DNA of 18,816 nt, from the NCBI GenBank assembly GCA_023663915.1, contig JAMPGN010000064.1, positions 1 to 18,816 of the forward strand. The letters run 5' to 3'. Of this stretch, positions 16,336 through 18,816 are shown in pieces; position 1 is the first letter of the stretch, and each line of letters opens with the position of its first letter. Source of the DNA: Eubacterium sp. GTDB taxonomy: Bacteria > Bacillota_A > Clostridia > Lachnospirales > Lachnospiraceae. A model generated the notes under the pieces. It was not told the origin of the DNA. It saw nothing but the letters and a program-made list of their open reading frames with translations, and ran no database searches. Both the position numbers and the translations under genes were made by a program.

Positions 16336-16368
16336 TCATTATGATATCATAATGATTACAGAAGTCAA
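16336..16368 (-). promoter_or_regulatory. SPFH operon promoter with a 20-bp palindrome over the -10
   Basis: On the minus strand, TTGACT (16368-16363), a 16-bp spacer and TATCAT (16346-16341) each match consensus at five of six positions. A perfect 20-bp palindrome with half-site TCATTATGAT spans 16336-16355 and covers the -10. An 11-bp direct repeat (TGATATCATTA at 16331, TGATATCATAA at 16342) overlaps it. A protein bound here would block the promoter. Confidence 0.65.
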
Positions 16369-16426
16369 GAAAAATTTCACTTATCGATCTATACCGGCAT
16401 AAATGTGCTGCCTATAATAGGAGATG

Positions 16427-17401
16427 TCAGCGATCAGTGGCTGTCATCCATTGTCTCAGATCTTGAATCAGCTGCCGGGTACGGATAGCAGCGCCTTCGG
16501 TTGTAAGATGATATGCAGTATCATAGAAGTAGTCATAATCAAGGAAATAATCTCTATAATCGGAAATAACGGGACAATCCAGCGCTTCCTGCAGTTCAGT
16601 CTGAAATTGCAGGTATTCCGTTTCCGGCGGCGTAAATTCACCGTCGGCAATAGGATACGCAGCGACTACAAGATAAGCACCGCGATCGGTTACGTATCGA
16701 TTCAGATTATTAAGCCGTTCTGTACACACGGTATTTATTGTGGGAAGACAGGTGGAATTTTCGGTAAATGTATAGCTTCCGGTTGTGCGCTCAAAAGCTA
16801 CATCCCCATATTCATTAAACGCAGACCGATCGTAGACAGTGCCATGATCCGGCATGTTACCTTCTTTGGAAGCCCAGAGTGTCAGGGATTTTTTTGCATA
16901 GATTGAAAATGAAAAAAACATGTCCGGAATATCTTTAAGGCGGATGAGATGCCATAATTGCGGATGATTTTCAACCGTCAGCCATGCAATGACAGGATCT
17001 AAAAAATTGTCCTGGTCAGCATACTCGGTATGGGCCACGATAATGATGTCTCCCTCTCTAACATTAACCTTAGCCATTTCTTCATGAAAAGCATTTCCTA
17101 AAGCTCCCTGCAGTCCCATATTGACTACAGGCATATCAAATGCCTCTTCAAGAAGTTCGGAATTTATGCCGAAGCTAAGGTTAGAATTGCCGATCAGTAC
17201 AATTTTAGGTTCCTGGATGGATTTTAGCCGCTCCATTTTGTCATTCAAAGAGGCAGTGTAGGCATAGAGGTACTGAGGCATGACAATCACAGACATAAAA
17301 AGGACAAGTGCAATAAAAACACATGCTAATTTCATGAAGAAGCACAGGTTTTTCCGGCATGATTTTTTAAAATTGGAAGTAAATAAATTGTGTTTGTTCA
17401 T
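16427..17401 (-). CDS. SGNH-type hydrolase-fold partner of the MBOAT acyltransferase
   Basis: Protein of 324 residues: a cytoplasmic N-terminus, one membrane segment at about 19-42, and an extracytoplasmic domain. Residues IVLIGNSNLSFGI give an SGNH block I with the candidate nucleophile Ser73 (GNS rather than GDS). YDTAYHLTTEG near the end gives Asp294 and His298 of the triad. The layout matches DltD/AlgX-like proteins that finish acyl transfer onto a surface polymer outside the membrane. The start at 17401 has GGAGAG close upstream; an ATG four codons earlier (17413) has a poorly spaced site. It overlaps the MBOAT gene by 35 bp, indicating coupled translation. Polymer and acyl group are unknown. 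Confidence 0.8.
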   Translation of the reverse strand: MNKHNLFTSNFKKSCRKNLCFFMKLACVFIALVLFMSVIVMPQYLYAYTASLNDKMERLKSIQEPKIVLIGNSNLSFGINSELLEEAFDMPVVNMGLQGALGNAFHEEMAKVNVREGDIIIVAHTEYADQDNFLDPVIAWLTVENHPQLWHLIRLKDIPDMFFSFSIYAKKSLTLWASKEGNMPDHGTVYDRSAFNEYGDVAFERTTGSYTFTENSTCLPTINTVCTERLNNLNRYVTDRGAYLVVAAYPIADGEFTPPETEYLQFQTELQEALDCPVISDYRDYFLDYDYFYDTAYHLTTEGAAIRTRQLIQDLRQWMTATDR

Positions 17402-18816
17402 AGTTCTCTCCATAAGCTCCAAAGAAAATAATAACACATAATACGATAATACTGACAAGCCAGCGGAAAGCTGAACTTTGCTGGAAGAAAAAGGCAGTAA
17501 AGGATGTTTTGGTCCGGTAAATAATGGTATCTATCCATAGTAAAGCAAGCAGTGAGAAAAAGATGACTGCAAAAGTCATGGTATCCGGAAAAAGATTGAG
17601 GAATCCCAGACTGAAAATTTCCCGGATTCCAGGGTGGGTGACAACATAGCGTATCATTTCAAAAGAAGACGCTAAATCTGGCATCAGGAAAAATAGCAAT
17701 GAAAAATCAAACAAAATAAAAGTAACAAGTCGGCGGCGTAAATGTGTGCTGAAACGATCAATAGTGTGGTTTTGGTGTAAGGTATTTTTGCTGATGTTTT
17801 GTGAAACCTGTTCCGCTATGATATAGAGTCCGTTTAAGCCGCCCCAGACGATAAATGACCAATCAGCGCCATGCCACAGGCCGCTCAGCAGAAAGACAAG
17901 CATGGTATTAATGTATTTGCGGAGAGTTCCTTTTCGGTTGCCGCCAAGAGGAATATACAGATAGTCCCGAAGCCAGGTATTTAAGGTTATATGCCACCTT
18001 GTCCAGAATTCGGACACACTCTCTGCGTGGTAAGGAGCCTCAAAGTTATTACTCAGCTGAAATCCCAGCATTCTTGCACTGCCGATTGCAATATAGGAGT
18101 AACCGCCGAAATCCCCATAAATCTGAAAAGCAGACAAAGCAAGAGAAAGGGCAATCTGTATTCCGGAATAGTTCTGCCACGAGACGAAGACAGGGTTGAT
18201 GACGGCGGCAATATTATCTGAGATTACCAATTTGAGGAACAGGCCCATAAGAATCAGGCTTAGCCCCTCTTTCATGTCTGAAAGGCGAAAATGAAAAGGG
18301 GAGCGAATCTGATTTAAAATGGATCCGGCACGTTCGATTGGCCCGGATACAAGCTTCGGGAAGAAAGCAAGATAGAGGGCAAAATCCATGAAGTTTCTTT
18401 CGGCGGAAATTTTTTGCCTGTAAACATCCAAAGTATAGCTGATGGATTGAAAAAGTATGAAGGAGATACCCAGCGGCGGCAGGATTGCTTCGATGGCATT
18501 GGAAATATCTGCAGGGAATAATGTTGTAATATGTAACAGATTATTTACAAAAAATCCAAAATATTTGAAATAACAGAGTATTCCCAGATCAAGGATGACA
18601 GTCAGTATACATAGGTATTTTGCACAAATAGTTTTGTTAAAGCGTTGTGCCCTGTCGGTTGCGAGACCGCCCAGCCATGCCAATAGTGTGATGGCAAATA
18701 GCAAAGGTACATAGTGTGCGTCTGCACAATAGTAAAAAAAGTAGCTGGCAGCCAGCAGCCAGATACGACGAATCCTGTCAGGGAGTATTATATAAATAAT
18801 ATATACGATCGGGAAA
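17367..18816 (-). CDS. MBOAT family O-acyltransferase, AlgI/DltB-like (5' partial)
   Basis: The frame stays open to the right window edge. Codons upstream of the first visible ATG (18704) read FPIVYIIYIILPDRIRRIWLLAASYFFYYCADAHY..., a normal MBOAT beginning, so the true start lies beyond 18816; 482 residues are visible. The core motifs are SVSEFWTRWHITLNTWLRDYLYIPLGGNRKG and LSGLWHGADWSFIVWGGLNG, the latter holding the catalytic histidine (codon near 17869-17871). About ten membrane segments are predicted. AlgI/DltB relatives move an acyl group across the membrane to an acceptor such as an exopolysaccharide or teichoic acid. The absence of dltA or dltC in view and the SGNH partner favour polysaccharide O-acylation, but this is inference. 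Confidence 0.9.
   Translation of the reverse strand, partial: FPIVYIIYIILPDRIRRIWLLAASYFFYYCADAHYVPLLFAITLLAWLGGLATDRAQRFNKTICAKYLCILTVILDLGILCYFKYFGFFVNNLLHITTLFPADISNAIEAILPPLGISFILFQSISYTLDVYRQKISAERNFMDFALYLAFFPKLVSGPIERAGSILNQIRSPFHFRLSDMKEGLSLILMGLFLKLVISDNIAAVINPVFVSWQNYSGIQIALSLALSAFQIYGDFGGYSYIAIGSARMLGFQLSNNFEAPYHAESVSEFWTRWHITLNTWLRDYLYIPLGGNRKGTLRKYINTMLVFLLSGLWHGADWSFIVWGGLNGLYIIAEQVSQNISKNTLHQNHTIDRFSTHLRRRLVTFILFDFSLLFFLMPDLASSFEMIRYVVTHPGIREIFSLGFLNLFPDTMTFAVIFFSLLALLWIDTIIYRTKTSFTAFFFQQSSAFRWLVSIIVLCVIIFFGAYGENYEQTQFIYFQF

Noticed and set aside
16411..16421. CCTATAATAGG as a promoter -10 or terminator after the SGNH gene
   Set aside because: It contains TATAAT on the plus strand but has no -35 and no plus-strand gene downstream; the 5-bp stem with one central base is too small for a terminator.

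Overview
The window looks like a chromosomal segment from a Gram-positive, low-to-mid-GC Clostridia, most likely Lachnospiraceae. This is inferred from strong AGGAGG-type ribosome binding sites, sigma-A-like promoters, and familiar gene types: an FtsX-type ABC permease, a LytTR/DUF3021 pair, Trk potassium uptake, an AAA-ATPase-like/PD-(D/E)XK protein, and an SPFH protein beside a ribbon-helix-helix protein. No rRNA, tRNA, CRISPR array, insertion sequence or phage gene is visible. Nearly everything is intact; only the first and last genes are cut by the window edges.

Layout. (1) 1-4222, plus strand: the C-terminal part of an FtsX-family ABC permease, then a UvrA-like ATPase that appears to lack the UvrB-binding domain, so it is more likely a UvrA paralogue of the drug-resistance or UvrA2 kind than the repair enzyme. 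(2) 4334-6019, plus: an AAA-ATPase-like protein with a C-terminal nuclease-like domain and a good promoter of its own. (3) 6054-8959, minus: trkA-trkH, the two halves of a potassium uptake system, ending at a hairpin shared with the convergent ATPase gene. (4) 9233-10833, plus: LytTR regulator, DUF3021 membrane protein and a CPBP-like membrane protein, tightly packed. (5) 10834-11080: a gene-free 247-bp spacer full of related dyads and degenerate repeats, leading into an MFS exporter (11081-12322). (6) 12398-14840, plus: PAP2 phosphatase, Gfo/Idh/MocA oxidoreductase and SPL-type radical SAM protein, behind an extended -10 promoter. (7) 14926-16244, minus: SPFH membrane protein followed by a small ribbon-helix-helix protein, with a strong promoter whose -10 lies inside a perfect 20-bp palindrome. 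(8) 16427-18816, minus: an MBOAT acyltransferase (5' end outside the window) overlapping an SGNH-type partner, a cell-surface polymer acylation pair.

How the parts work together. Three sections concern the envelope or export: permease plus UvrA-like ATPase, LytTR regulon plus MFS exporter, and MBOAT plus SGNH. TrkA and TrkH form one ion transporter. No section is clearly a new defence or biosynthetic system. The observations most worth following are regulatory: the dyad array before the MFS gene, the palindrome on the SPFH promoter, and the separate 12-bp palindrome just before the RHH gene.
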